Positions 22,242 to 30,738 of a stretch of 37,624 bases of DNA are shown piece after piece. The stretch lies in assembly GCF_001612825.1 (NCBI RefSeq), contig NZ_BDBE01000044.1, positions 1-37,624 on the forward strand. The letters run 5' to 3'. The stretch's first letter is position 1, and the number at the start of each line of letters is the position of its first letter. The notes below the pieces were generated by a model. The model searched no databases, had not been told where the DNA came from, and saw nothing but the letters and a program-made list of their open reading frames with translations. A program made the position numbers and the translations under genes. The DNA is from Nocardia caishijiensis NBRC 108228 (GTDB lineage: Bacteria; Actinomycetota; Actinomycetes; Mycobacteriales; Mycobacteriaceae).

Positions 22242-23858
22242 TCACTTGCTCAGTACCGTGAACCGGAACTTGAAGGAGCCGTCGAGGGTTTCGTCCACAC
22301 CGGTCACACCCGGCTTGGACACCGCGACCTGCTTGCCCGAGAGCAGCGGCAGCGTCGGCAGGTGGTTCTGGGCCAGGTCGGCCTGGATCTTCTTGATCAG
22401 TTCCGCACGCTTGACCGGGTCGGACTCGGTGGCCTCGGCGGTGAGCTGGGCGTTGATGCCGGGGTTCTCGAAGTGCGACTGCAAGAAGTTGTTCGGGCCG
22501 AAGAACGGGGTGAGGTAGTTGTCGGCGTCCGGGAAGTCCGGGAACCAGCCGAACTGGTACATCGGGTAGCCGTCGGAGGCACGTTCCTTCTGGTAGGTGA
22601 CCCATTCGGTGGACTGCAGGTTCACCTTGAACAGGCCCGACGCCTCGAGCTGGGACTTGACCGCCGCGTACTCCTCCGAGGAGCTGGAGCCGTAGTGGTC
22701 GGGGTTGTACTGCAGGTTCAGCGTCACCGGGGTGGCCACACCCGCGTCGGCCAGGAACTTCGCGGCCTTGGCCTTGTCGGGCTTGGCGCCGTAGAGGTCC
22801 TTCAACGGTTCGGCGGCACCGGTCATCCCCTGGGGCACATAACCGAAGGCGGGCTGGTAGGTCCCCTTGTACACACCGGTGGCCAGCGCCTCGCGGTCCA
22901 CCGAGGACGCCATCGCCTTGCGCACCGCCAGCTTCTGCTCCGGGGTGTTGCCCGGCATGGTGTTCATGTTGAACACGATGTAGCGCAGTTCGCCGCCGGG
23001 CCCGTCGGTGACCTTCACCTTGGAATCGGCCCGCAGGCTGTCGATGTCGGTCGGGGTGAAGGAGCGGTAGCCGACGTCGATGGCGCCGTTCTGCAGGTCG
23101 AGCTTGAGGTTGTCGGAGGTGGCGTAGTACTTGGTCGACACCGAGTCGTTCTTCGGCGTGCCGAGAATGCCGTTGTAGTCGGGGTTGGCCTTGTACTCGA
23201 CCAGCTTGTTCTTGTCGTAGCTGCTGATGGTGTACGGACCCGAGTAGCCCTTGGCGGCAACGACTTCCTCGTCGGTGGCGACCTTGTCGGCCGGGAACAC
23301 CTTCTCGTCGACGATCGGCCCGGCCTGGGTGGGCAGGATGGTCGGGAAGGTCTGATCGTTGGCGACCTTCAAGGTGAAGGCGACCGTGAGATCGTCCACC
23401 ACATCGGTCTTTTCGAGATTACCGAGCAGTGAGGCGGGACCGTGCGGGTCGTTGATCGCGACCATGCGATCGAACGAGAACTTGACGCTCTTGGCGGTCA
23501 ACGGATTACCGTTGGCGAATTTCAGCCCGGATTTGATCTTGCAGGTATACACCGTCGGACCGCTGAATTCGCATTTCTCCGCCGCATCCGGCTTCGGCGT
23601 GGTATCACCGGGTGCGAAGTTCAGCAGATACGAATAGATCTGGTTCTCGACGAGCAGCGAACCGTTGTCGTAGGCCGCGGCCGGGTCGAGGGAGAAGATC
23701 TTGTCCGTGGTGCCGACGACCAGCCCCGCGCCGGACCCTGCCTCATCGGTGCGTCCCGACCCGCAGGCCGCGAGCGAGGCGGCCACAACAGCCGCAACAC
23801 CCACTGCGGCAGCTTGTTTCGCGCGATTCTTGCGAGCGCTCTTTGCACTGTTCAACAT
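22242..23858 (-). CDS. dppA: Peptide-binding lipoprotein, SBP family 5
   Basis: 538 aa. The signal peptide has basic residues (KSARKNRAK), a hydrophobic core and the lipobox LAAC with Cys32, so the mature protein is a lipoprotein on the outer face of the membrane. SBP_bac_5 features follow: FSLDPAAAYDNGSLLVENQI, SGLKFANGNPLTAKSVKFSFDR, and the C-terminal YQFGWFPDFPDADNYLTPFF pattern. It captures peptides or related solutes for the DppBC permeases. The start is chosen for the signal peptide; the longer frame upstream adds 40 non-signal residues. Confidence 0.94.
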   Translation of the reverse strand: MLNSAKSARKNRAKQAAAVGVAAVVAASLAACGSGRTDEAGSGAGLVVGTTDKIFSLDPAAAYDNGSLLVENQIYSYLLNFAPGDTTPKPDAAEKCEFSGPTVYTCKIKSGLKFANGNPLTAKSVKFSFDRMVAINDPHGPASLLGNLEKTDVVDDLTVAFTLKVANDQTFPTILPTQAGPIVDEKVFPADKVATDEEVVAAKGYSGPYTISSYDKNKLVEYKANPDYNGILGTPKNDSVSTKYYATSDNLKLDLQNGAIDVGYRSFTPTDIDSLRADSKVKVTDGPGGELRYIVFNMNTMPGNTPEQKLAVRKAMASSVDREALATGVYKGTYQPAFGYVPQGMTGAAEPLKDLYGAKPDKAKAAKFLADAGVATPVTLNLQYNPDHYGSSSSEEYAAVKSQLEASGLFKVNLQSTEWVTYQKERASDGYPMYQFGWFPDFPDADNYLTPFFGPNNFLQSHFENPGINAQLTAEATESDPVKRAELIKKIQADLAQNHLPTLPLLSGKQVAVSKPGVTGVDETLDGSFKFRFTVLSK

Positions 23859-24061
23859 CAGGTCCCATTCTCGAACGCCGCGATGTCGCCGCACCCGGAT
23901 CACGGGAGCGGCGACGACGCGGTGAGCTAGCGATATAACGAGGGACCGTACAGGCGAACCATTACCGCCCAGTTTCAAATCGAGCGAAAAATTACGCGGA
24001 GGTTATGAACAAATCTTACGTAATTCGGATAGGCCGGAAAATTGTAGGTACACAACACAAA
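23859..24061 (-). promoter_or_regulatory. AT-rich upstream region of the peptide transporter operon
   Basis: About 200 nt of markedly lower GC than the surroundings between the purF terminator and the lipoprotein gene, with an 8-bp palindrome TTACGTAA (24016-24023). It must hold the operon promoter. I could not assign -35 and -10 elements or an operator with confidence. Confidence 0.4.
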
Positions 24062-24094
24062 AGGGGCCGGTCAGGTTTATCCTGACCGGCCCCT
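24062..24094 (-). terminator. Strong terminator of purF
   Basis: A perfect 14-bp stem AGGGGCCGGTCAGG (24062-24075) pairs with 24081-24094 around TTTAT. On the minus strand it is followed by TTTTGTGTTGTG. It isolates purF from the transporter operon. Confidence 0.9.
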
Positions 24095-24105
24095 GATGCG
24101 ACGGA

Positions 24106-25689
24106 TTACGGGCGGCTGAGCGCGTCGACGTTCACGTTGCCGCCGAGCAACGCGGCCTCGGACTGCCCCGAGAGCATCCCCTCGAGCACGTTCTTGCCGA
24201 TGGCGGCCTCCTGCGGCAGCTCGATCGGGTACTCGCCGGTGAAGCACGCGGTGCACAGCCGGGAAGCGGGCTGCTCGGTGGCCGCGATCATGCCCTCGGT
24301 GGAGATGTAGCCAAGCGAGTCGGCGCCGATGGAGCGGCGCACGTTCTCGACCATGGCCTCGTAGCTGTCGTCGGAGCCGCCCGCGCCGTTGGCGATGAGC
24401 TCCGCACGGGAGGCGAAGTCGATGCCGTAGAAGCACGGCCACTTCACCGGCGGCGACGCGATGCGCACGTGGATCTCGAGCGCACCGGCCTCGCGCAGCA
24501 TCCGGATCAGGGCGCGCTGGGTGTTGCCGCGCACGATGGAGTCGTCGACGACGATGAGCCGCTTGCCGCGGATCACCTCGCGCAACGGGTTGAGCTTGAG
24601 TCGGATACCGAGCTGGCGGATGGTCTGGCTCGGCTGGATGAAGGTGCGGCCGACATAGGCGTTCTTCATCAGGCCCTGGCCGTACGGAATGCCGGAACCC
24701 TGCGCGTACCCGACCGCGGCGGGCGTCCCCGACTCGGGCACCGGGATCACCAGGTCGGCCTCGACCGGATTCTCCTTGGCCAGCTTGCGGCCGATCTCCA
24801 CGCGGGTGGAGTGCACCGAACGACCGGCGATGGTCGTATCGGGACGCGCGAGGTACACGTATTCGAAGACGCACCCCTTGGGTTCGGGGTTGGCGAAGCG
24901 CAGCGAACGCACACCGTCGGAGTCGATGGCCAGCAGCTCGCCCGGTTCGATCTCACGCACGAAGGCGGCGCCGACGATGTCGAGCGCGGCGGTCTCCGAG
25001 GCGACCACCCAGCCGCGATCGAGGCGGCCGAGCACCAGCGGCCGCACGCCGTGCGGGTCGCGGGCGGCGTAGAGGGTGTGCTCGTCCATGAAGGTCAGGC
25101 AGAACGCGCCGCGCAGTTGCGGCAGCAGTTCCATCGCGGCCTGCTCGATGCTCGAATCCGCCGAGGCGTGCGCGAGCAGCGCGGTGACGATGTCGGAATC
25201 GGAGGTGGCACCGGTCATCTGCGGGCGGCCGTTGACCACACCCGCACCGATCAGGCCGAGCTCGCGTGCGCGACCGGCCAATTCGGCGGTGTTCACCAGG
25301 TTGCCGTTGTGGCCGAGGGCCAGGCCGGAGCCGACGGCGGTGGTGCGGAAGATGGGCTGCGCGTTCTCCCAGGTGACCCCACCGGTGGTGGAGTAGCGGC
25401 AATGGCCGACGGCGATATGGCCGGGCATCGCACCGAGGGTCTGCTCGTCGAAGACCTGGGACACCAGACCGAGATCCTTGAAAACCAGGATCTGGGAGCC
25501 GTCGGAGACCGCGATACCGGCCGCCTCCTGACCGCGGTGCTGCAACGCGTACAGGCCGTAATAGGTGAGTTTGGCGACGTCCTCGTCGGGAGCCCAGACG
25601 CCGAAGACGCCACACTCCTCGCGAGGCTCGTTCTCGGGCTCGTCGGAAATGGCGGATGTTCTGTCGATCGTCGGATCGGCGTCGGTCAC
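24106..25689 (-). CDS. purF: Amidophosphoribosyltransferase
   Basis: 527 aa, the same length as I recall for the mycobacterial enzyme. It makes 5-phosphoribosylamine from PRPP and glutamine, the first committed step of purine synthesis. A 25-residue propeptide precedes Cys26 (REECGVFGVW), the N-terminal nucleophile after cleavage. The PRPP motif is VVDDSIVRGNT. Four cysteines in PKGCVFEYVYLARPD, VKWPCFYGIDF and RLCTACFTGEYP match the [4Fe-4S] cluster ligands of the Bacillus-type enzyme, an oxygen-sensitive stability switch. Start GTG has GGGAG at six nt. TAGACT (25733-25728) lies about 39 nt upstream as the likely -10 element. Confidence 0.97.
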   Translation of the reverse strand: MTDADPTIDRTSAISDEPENEPREECGVFGVWAPDEDVAKLTYYGLYALQHRGQEAAGIAVSDGSQILVFKDLGLVSQVFDEQTLGAMPGHIAVGHCRYSTTGGVTWENAQPIFRTTAVGSGLALGHNGNLVNTAELAGRARELGLIGAGVVNGRPQMTGATSDSDIVTALLAHASADSSIEQAAMELLPQLRGAFCLTFMDEHTLYAARDPHGVRPLVLGRLDRGWVVASETAALDIVGAAFVREIEPGELLAIDSDGVRSLRFANPEPKGCVFEYVYLARPDTTIAGRSVHSTRVEIGRKLAKENPVEADLVIPVPESGTPAAVGYAQGSGIPYGQGLMKNAYVGRTFIQPSQTIRQLGIRLKLNPLREVIRGKRLIVVDDSIVRGNTQRALIRMLREAGALEIHVRIASPPVKWPCFYGIDFASRAELIANGAGGSDDSYEAMVENVRRSIGADSLGYISTEGMIAATEQPASRLCTACFTGEYPIELPQEAAIGKNVLEGMLSGQSEAALLGGNVNVDALSRP

Positions 25690-25727
25690 CGTTTGCTCCC
25701 TGTTCGGGCGGGCTGGGGGCACCCGTC

Positions 25728-25733
25728 AGTCTA
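25728..25733 (-). promoter_or_regulatory. Likely -10 element of purF
   Basis: TAGACT on the minus strand, 39 nt before the start codon, giving a 5' UTR of about 32 nt. purL has the same hexamer at about the same distance. No clear -35 element. Confidence 0.4.
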
Positions 25734-25820
25734 CGGGTGAATTGCCGGTGCGTACCACGGGTGCTCGCATCCCGGCAGCAATCTCCGCGCGGAACGCGCT
25801 GATCGGCCGCGTGGAGCTGT

Positions 25821-25833
25821 TACCGTGCCGGTT
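25821..25833 (+). promoter_or_regulatory. Leaderless promoter of the DUF3533-like gene
   Basis: TACCGT (25821-25826) plus seven nt leads to GTG at 25834; this chooses that start over the GTG at 25825, which lies inside the hexamer. Confidence 0.55.
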
Positions 25834-27249
25834 GTGACGACGGACGACAGTGCAGACGTTGCAGCCGGTGAATCGCGTTCGAACAGTGAAAACGCCAGGT
25901 CGACGCCGAGTGATTCCCGCAAGACGTCCGCCCGTGGAGCGATGTTCGACACATCGACGCGCCCGCGGCGTCACTGGGCCAAGATTGTGTTCGCCCCGAC
26001 ACTGGTGCTCGCCGTGCTCACCGGTCTGCTCGGCGTGATGTACCTGGGTTATGTGGCCGATCCGGAGAAGAATCTGCACGATTTCCCGGTCGCGCTGGTG
26101 AACCTCGATGTCGGCGATGTCCTCGACACCGGTGGTCAGCAGCGCCGCGTCGACTTCGGCAAACAGGTCACCGACGCGCTCGTCGCGAACGTGCCCGCCG
26201 ACAAGATCGACCTGCGGGTGGTCGGCAAACCGGAGTCCGAGCAGTTGCTGCGCACCGGCCAGGTGTACGGCGCGATCATCATCCCCGGCGACTTCAGCAA
26301 ACGTCTGGGCATTCTCGGCGCGGGCTCGATCGTGCCCGGCGAGATGGAAAAACCGATCATCACCCTGCAGACCAACCCGCGCATGGGCGCCTACGGTGAC
26401 GCCATCGTGCAGCGGATCGGTGAGCAGGCGCTGACCGAGGTCGACAAGCAGGTCGGCGTCCAATTGGTCGATCAGGTGCGGGCCACCCTCGCCAAGACGC
26501 CCGAGGGAGCGCCCGCGCCGGAAATCTCCGGTGCGGCGATGCTGAGTCTCGAGAGCCCCGTCGACATCGTCGACCAGGAGTACCGGCCGCTGCCCCCCGG
26601 CAGTGGCCAGGGCCTGACGGCCTTCTTCTACGCGCTGCTCCTGCTGCTGGCGGGGATGGTCGGGGCGATGGTCATCCACACCATGGTCGACGCGCAGTTC
26701 GGTTTCGTACCGACCGAGTACGGGCCCTGGTACGTGCACTATCCGACGTCGTCGATCTCCCGGTTCCACACCCTGCTCATCAAATGGGGTGTGTCGACGG
26801 TGGTCGCGGTGGTGGTGTCGGCGATCTTCCTGCTGGCGGCGAAGCTGGTCGGGATGCCGGTCGACAAACCGCTCGCCCTGTACCTGTACTCGGTGCTCGC
26901 CATGGTCGCGGTCGGCTGGACGGCGCTGATGACGTTGGCCGCGCTCGGCACGGCGGGTCTGCTGGTGAATCTGGTGCTGTTCGTCATCCTCGGCCTGCCG
27001 TCGTCGGGCGGCACGGTGCCCATCGAGGCGACGCCGACGTCGCTGGCCTGGTTGGCCGAGTTCGAACCGATGCACCAGGTCTTCCTCGGTGTCCGCTCGA
27101 TCCTGTACTTCGAGGCGAACTACTCGGCCGGGCTCGATCGGGGCATCTGGATGGCGCTGCTCGGCATCGCGATCGCCGTCGTCGCGGGCACGATCATCAC
27201 CCGCTACTACGACTACAAGGGCCTGCACCGCAAGAAGCTCACCGCCTGA
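25834..27249 (+). CDS. YhgE/Pip-like membrane protein (probable DUF3533)
   Basis: 471 aa. A disordered cytoplasmic head (1-45) is followed by a first helix (about 48-72), a large extracytoplasmic domain of about 190 residues (YVADPEKNLHDFPVALVNLD through SPVDIVDQEYRPLPPG), and five helices toward the C-terminus. This layout is that of the YhgE/Pip and DUF3533 proteins, related to permease halves of ABC-2 exporters; no ATPase is adjacent. Members include phage infection proteins and type VII secretion-linked proteins, but no secretion genes are nearby. The function is unknown. It is divergent from purF, 144 nt apart. Confidence 0.65.
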   Translation: MTTDDSADVAAGESRSNSENARSTPSDSRKTSARGAMFDTSTRPRRHWAKIVFAPTLVLAVLTGLLGVMYLGYVADPEKNLHDFPVALVNLDVGDVLDTGGQQRRVDFGKQVTDALVANVPADKIDLRVVGKPESEQLLRTGQVYGAIIIPGDFSKRLGILGAGSIVPGEMEKPIITLQTNPRMGAYGDAIVQRIGEQALTEVDKQVGVQLVDQVRATLAKTPEGAPAPEISGAAMLSLESPVDIVDQEYRPLPPGSGQGLTAFFYALLLLLAGMVGAMVIHTMVDAQFGFVPTEYGPWYVHYPTSSISRFHTLLIKWGVSTVVAVVVSAIFLLAAKLVGMPVDKPLALYLYSVLAMVAVGWTALMTLAALGTAGLLVNLVLFVILGLPSSGGTVPIEATPTSLAWLAEFEPMHQVFLGVRSILYFEANYSAGLDRGIWMALLGIAIAVVAGTIITRYYDYKGLHRKKLTA

Positions 27250-27307
27250 GCACGCTCTCGAACAAGTCGGGCGCATCGCTGTCGCCGAGGGTGGCGAAGT
27301 CCTCGGC

Positions 27308-27706
27308 TCAGCGCGGCGACGGCAGCGGCACGATCGGCAGCCACCCCGCGATCTCCGCCGCTCTGCTCCCGGAAGCGGAGACCGCGCCCGAGGCCACGGC
27401 GGCATCGAAGTCCAGCAGCCCGGTGGCCAGCAGCAACCACGTCCGCGCATCGGTCTCCACCACATTCGGCGGATTCCCCCTGGTATGCCGAGGCCCCTCG
27501 ACGCACTGCACCGCGACGAACGGCGGCACCCGCACCTCAACCGAATGTCCCGGCGCACTAGCCGCCAACGCCCGCGCCGTCCCCCGCACCGCCGCCCCCA
27601 ACTCCGCCCGCCCGGGCCCGGGCACCCCCTCGTCCCCCAACCACTCCGCCACCGCCAACACCGCTGCCCGCACCTGAGCGGGATCGACCACATTCCGACC
27701 AGCCAT
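27308..27706 (-). CDS. Sterol-carrier-protein-like small protein (SCP_3 type)
   Basis: 132 aa. MAGRNVVDPAQVRAAVLAVAEWL at the start, a central PPFVAVQCVEGPRHTRGNPPNVVETDARTWL pattern and a short GWLPIVPLP tail match the bacterial SCP-orthologue family I associate with Rv0807, next to purF in mycobacteria. It is probably a cytosolic lipid-binding fold or a degenerate relative; no catalytic residues are apparent. TAGCGT lies eight nt before the ATG, suggesting a nearly leaderless start. It converges on the DUF3533-like gene. Confidence 0.75.
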   Translation of the reverse strand: MAGRNVVDPAQVRAAVLAVAEWLGDEGVPGPGRAELGAAVRGTARALAASAPGHSVEVRVPPFVAVQCVEGPRHTRGNPPNVVETDARTWLLLATGLLDFDAAVASGAVSASGSRAAEIAGWLPIVPLPSPR

Positions 27707-27756
27707 AACGCGCCACGCTACCGACCACCACCGACAGCAGACGCAGGACCCAAATG

Positions 27757-28479
27757 TCACACAGGGCGCGGCCGACGGCTTCCGAGGTAGGTGGCCAGGG
27801 CGGGCAGTAGCGCGCCGCCCGCGTTGACGGCGAGGTGCAGGAGCGCTGGGGCGGTGGCGCTGTCGGCGCGGCGGCGCAGGGCGCTGAAGATCAGTCCGGC
27901 GATCGTGGTGGCGGCGAGGGTGACGGGCACCGAGTCACCCTCGGTGCGGGCGGGGTGGATGTGCCAGAGGGCGAAGTCGACGGCGCCGAGTGCCGGTGGG
28001 CAGGAGTTGGCGGTGAGGAGGGCGTCGAGGGTGGCGCGGAAGACGGCTTCCTCGGCGAGCACCGTGCCGACGGGGATGTGGACGGCGATCCATTCGAGGG
28101 TGGAGGTTTCGGGGACGCGCACCGCGACTTCGGCGGGCAGCTTGCGCAGCGCCGGAACTGCCAGCACCACACCGTAACCCGCGAGAACTATCGCCGAACC
28201 ACCAAGACCCCACCGTAAACCACTGGCGGACAACCAGTTCGGCCGACCACGGAACACCCCGGTGTACGCTCCCGCGAACAGTACGTTGGCCACCGATCGA
28301 CCGCGCAAAGGCAGGCCGAGGGCAGGCAGCACCCAGGTGTTCCACACCGGCGGTATAAACAGCGCCGCACCAACTTCGACCACCCGGCGCACCCGAGTGC
28401 GCCCCGCGGGTGCTCGCCGACGCACGAACGCGCCAACCAACCCAGCTCTCACTCCCCCGGGACCGCCTCTTACCGGCAC
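27757..28479 (-). CDS. CPBP/CAAX-type intramembrane metalloprotease
   Basis: 240 aa with several membrane helices. CPBP (Abi) motifs are present: EEAVFRATLDALL (motif 1, two Glu and Arg; about 143-155), FALWHIHPA (motif 2 with His) and LLHLAVNAGGALL (motif 3, His and Asn). Such proteins are glutamic/metallo intramembrane proteases, in bacteria linked to bacteriocin immunity or membrane protein processing. The start is a GTG without a strong ribosome binding site, and a start at 28452 is also possible. The gene lies 50 nt upstream of the SCP-like gene and 76 nt downstream of the hydrolase gene, all on the minus strand. Confidence 0.85.
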   Translation of the reverse strand: MPVRGGPGGVRAGLVGAFVRRRAPAGRTRVRRVVEVGAALFIPPVWNTWVLPALGLPLRGRSVANVLFAGAYTGVFRGRPNWLSASGLRWGLGGSAIVLAGYGVVLAVPALRKLPAEVAVRVPETSTLEWIAVHIPVGTVLAEEAVFRATLDALLTANSCPPALGAVDFALWHIHPARTEGDSVPVTLAATTIAGLIFSALRRRADSATAPALLHLAVNAGGALLPALATYLGSRRPRPV

Positions 28480-28555
28480 CGCCCGCCCCAGGACGCTCCC
28501 ACACAGATCCCGGCGCCCGCTTCCCGCTCGGCACCGACCACGCTCGCTTCGGCCC

Positions 28556-30283
28556 TCACTTCACCTCCCGCTCCAGCTTCTCGGCGGATTCGACTGCCGC
28601 CCTGGCCTTCTCGATCACATCCGGGTTGACCGACAGCCCGGTCACCGCCAGCCAACCGTCGAGCACGAGACTCCCGTACCGATGACCGTGCCCATCCGAA
28701 ACCCCTTGTGCGTTCGTGAGATCGGCAGTGACCTGCCAGAACGTCACGAACGGCGCCCACCGCATCTGTGTGGACACATCGTCACCACGTGGTTCGCGCA
28801 ACCAGTCGGGCCGGGTGAAGATCAGGTCCGCCGACCACCACACGATCGGGTCGGACGGATGCTGAAGGTAGGCGATGCGCGGCTCACGCCATACCTCGGG
28901 TGAGTCGAAATCTGTCGCGTCGTCGGCGAAGCGGACGACGAGACCATCCGCATACACCGGCGCCACCTCCCGCGACCCCGGATCGCGCCTGGCCACGAAC
29001 TGCCGCCACAAACGATTGGAGTTCGGTGGCCCGACCCACAGCGCCCCGTCGACCTTCTCCCGCAGCTCGGCCAACCCGTCGAACGCCTCTTCCGAACCCT
29101 GCGATCCCAGACTCTCCCCGTAGACGAAGAGCTTGGGCCGCAAGCCTTCCGGCTGCGCGGACCACCGCCGGTACACGGCGTCGAACAGCTCCCGGCTCGC
29201 CGCCGCGGCCTTCTCCCGGTCCGACAGGAACGACAGCACGCTTGGCAGATACGAGTACTGGGTGGCCACGATCGAGGTGTCACCCCCGTACAGATATTCG
29301 AGAGAACTGGCCGCCATCCCGTTCACCCACCCGGTCCCGGTGGTCGTCACCACCACCATCGCGGCCCGCTCGAAAGCCTTGGTTCGTTCGAGTTCGGCGA
29401 CCGCCAACTCGGCCGCCGTCTGCTCCCCGCGCACCGACTCGAGCCCCACGTAGGCCCGAATCGGTTCGCGCGCGGGCTTTCCCGTCACCTCGGTGATCTC
29501 GGTGGCATCGGGACCGTTGGCGACGAACCATCGTCCTTCGAAACCGAGCGTCTCCCACGGCGCGAGCGAGGCCGGGCTCCCGGACTTCTCGGGTGCGACG
29601 GGTCGCACCGCGTGCTCGGTCGTCCGGTCGTTGCGCACGCTGAACGCGGAGTTGGCCACCGCGAAGAACGCCCGCGACGCGACACCGTTGAACAGCGTCA
29701 CCGCGAACACCACCAGCACCAATGCCCCGGCGGACGGCGCCAATTCGCGTGGCACCCGCACCCACTGGTTGAGCTGGCGGGCCAGCACGAGGATCAGCTC
29801 GCGCACGGTCCGGTACACCGCGGCCACCGCCACCCCGACGGCGACACTGAGCAGCCCGGTCCGCAGATACGCGGGAGTGGTCGTGCCCTCCATGCCCATC
29901 AGCGAGGTGATCTCGCGCTGCCAGCGCGCCGACTGCACGAGCATCCCCGCCGCCACGATCGCGCACGCCACCAGCACCGCGGCCTTGACGGCGTACCGCA
30001 CCCGGTCCGGCGGCCCGGCCAGCGGGATCCTCGGCCGCACCCACCGCCGCAACGCCCACTCCAGCACGCAACCGAGCCCGTATCCGATGGCAGCGTTGAT
30101 CCCACTGATGAGACCCTGGAACAACCAGTCGCGCGGCACCAGCGACGGCGTCACCGACAACGCGAAGAACAGGGTGGCGACCACGAGGCCGGGATAGTTC
30201 AGGTCGACGATGTCCTCGACGCGGCGCACCACCCGCTTGCCGCGCGTACGCAGCGTGACGAGGGCCGACCCGGTCGCAGACAC
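28556..30283 (-). CDS. Membrane alpha/beta-hydrolase (Abhydrolase_9 family), copy 1
   Basis: 575 aa. The N-terminal half (about 1-220) has some five helices beginning LNYPGLVVATLFFALSVTPSLVPRDW. The C-terminal half is the catalytic domain: the nucleophile elbow YGESLGSQG with Ser near residue 391, and the His in DGHGHRYG near 531; an Asp is expected between them. WVGPPNSNRLW and YLQHPSDPIVWW are family hallmarks. It is likely a lipase or esterase acting at the membrane; the substrate is unknown. The start is GTG with CATACT six nt upstream, so a leaderless message is possible. It is paralogous to the gene at 30735-32513, with long identical stretches. Confidence 0.86.
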   Translation of the reverse strand: MSATGSALVTLRTRGKRVVRRVEDIVDLNYPGLVVATLFFALSVTPSLVPRDWLFQGLISGINAAIGYGLGCVLEWALRRWVRPRIPLAGPPDRVRYAVKAAVLVACAIVAAGMLVQSARWQREITSLMGMEGTTTPAYLRTGLLSVAVGVAVAAVYRTVRELILVLARQLNQWVRVPRELAPSAGALVLVVFAVTLFNGVASRAFFAVANSAFSVRNDRTTEHAVRPVAPEKSGSPASLAPWETLGFEGRWFVANGPDATEITEVTGKPAREPIRAYVGLESVRGEQTAAELAVAELERTKAFERAAMVVVTTTGTGWVNGMAASSLEYLYGGDTSIVATQYSYLPSVLSFLSDREKAAAASRELFDAVYRRWSAQPEGLRPKLFVYGESLGSQGSEEAFDGLAELREKVDGALWVGPPNSNRLWRQFVARRDPGSREVAPVYADGLVVRFADDATDFDSPEVWREPRIAYLQHPSDPIVWWSADLIFTRPDWLREPRGDDVSTQMRWAPFVTFWQVTADLTNAQGVSDGHGHRYGSLVLDGWLAVTGLSVNPDVIEKARAAVESAEKLEREVK

Positions 30284-30416
30284 CGGTCAAGTATGGCTGG
30301 CGGGCCGCGCCGGGGTGGTCGTTGTGAGTGGCGGGTCGGTCACTGTCGGCAACTACCCATCGGCCTCGAGTAGTTTCACGCGCCCGCGCGAATCCCGCGC
30401 CGCCCATGCTTGTTCC

Positions 30417-30707
30417 ATGAGTACACCCAATGCCAAGCCGAAGAACACCACGGCCTACATGGCCCAGGCCGCCATCGCCTTCGCCGTCAGCCTGTTCGGC
30501 ACCGGCGCGGGCATCGCCTACCTGCCGCTGGACGGCTGGCAGCGCGCCTTCCTCGCCATGTCGGGCCTGTTCCTGGTGACGAGCTGCTTCACCCTCGCCA
30601 AGGTGGTGCGTGACCAGCAGGAGACCCAGACCGTGATGAGCCGACTGGACGAGGCGCGCATCGAACAGCTGATCGCCGAACACAATCCGTTCAAATCGGT
30701 GTCCTAG
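30417..30707 (+). CDS. YiaA/YiaB family inner-membrane protein
   Basis: 96 aa. Two helices (about 13-35 and 43-62) with NTTAYMAQAAIAFAVSLFG and WQRAFLAMSGLFLVTSCFTLAKVVRD match the yiaA/B two-helix domain; a charged cytoplasmic tail follows (RDQQETQTVMSRLDEARIE). The function is unknown. CATGCT lies six nt before the ATG and there is no ribosome binding site, so it is probably leaderless. It sits between two paralogous hydrolase genes on the opposite strand. Confidence 0.85.
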   Translation: MSTPNAKPKNTTAYMAQAAIAFAVSLFGTGAGIAYLPLDGWQRAFLAMSGLFLVTSCFTLAKVVRDQQETQTVMSRLDEARIEQLIAEHNPFKSVS

Positions 30708-30713
30708 CGTGAC

Positions 30714-30738
30714 GTAGCCGATCGAGGGGTTCGGCTAC
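30714..30738. terminator. Bidirectional hairpin between convergent genes
   Basis: GTAGCCGA (30714-30721) pairs with TCGGCTAC (30731-30738) around nine nt. The right arm includes the stop codon of the minus-strand hydrolase gene, and the left arm lies seven nt beyond the YiaA-type gene's stop. Confidence 0.55.
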
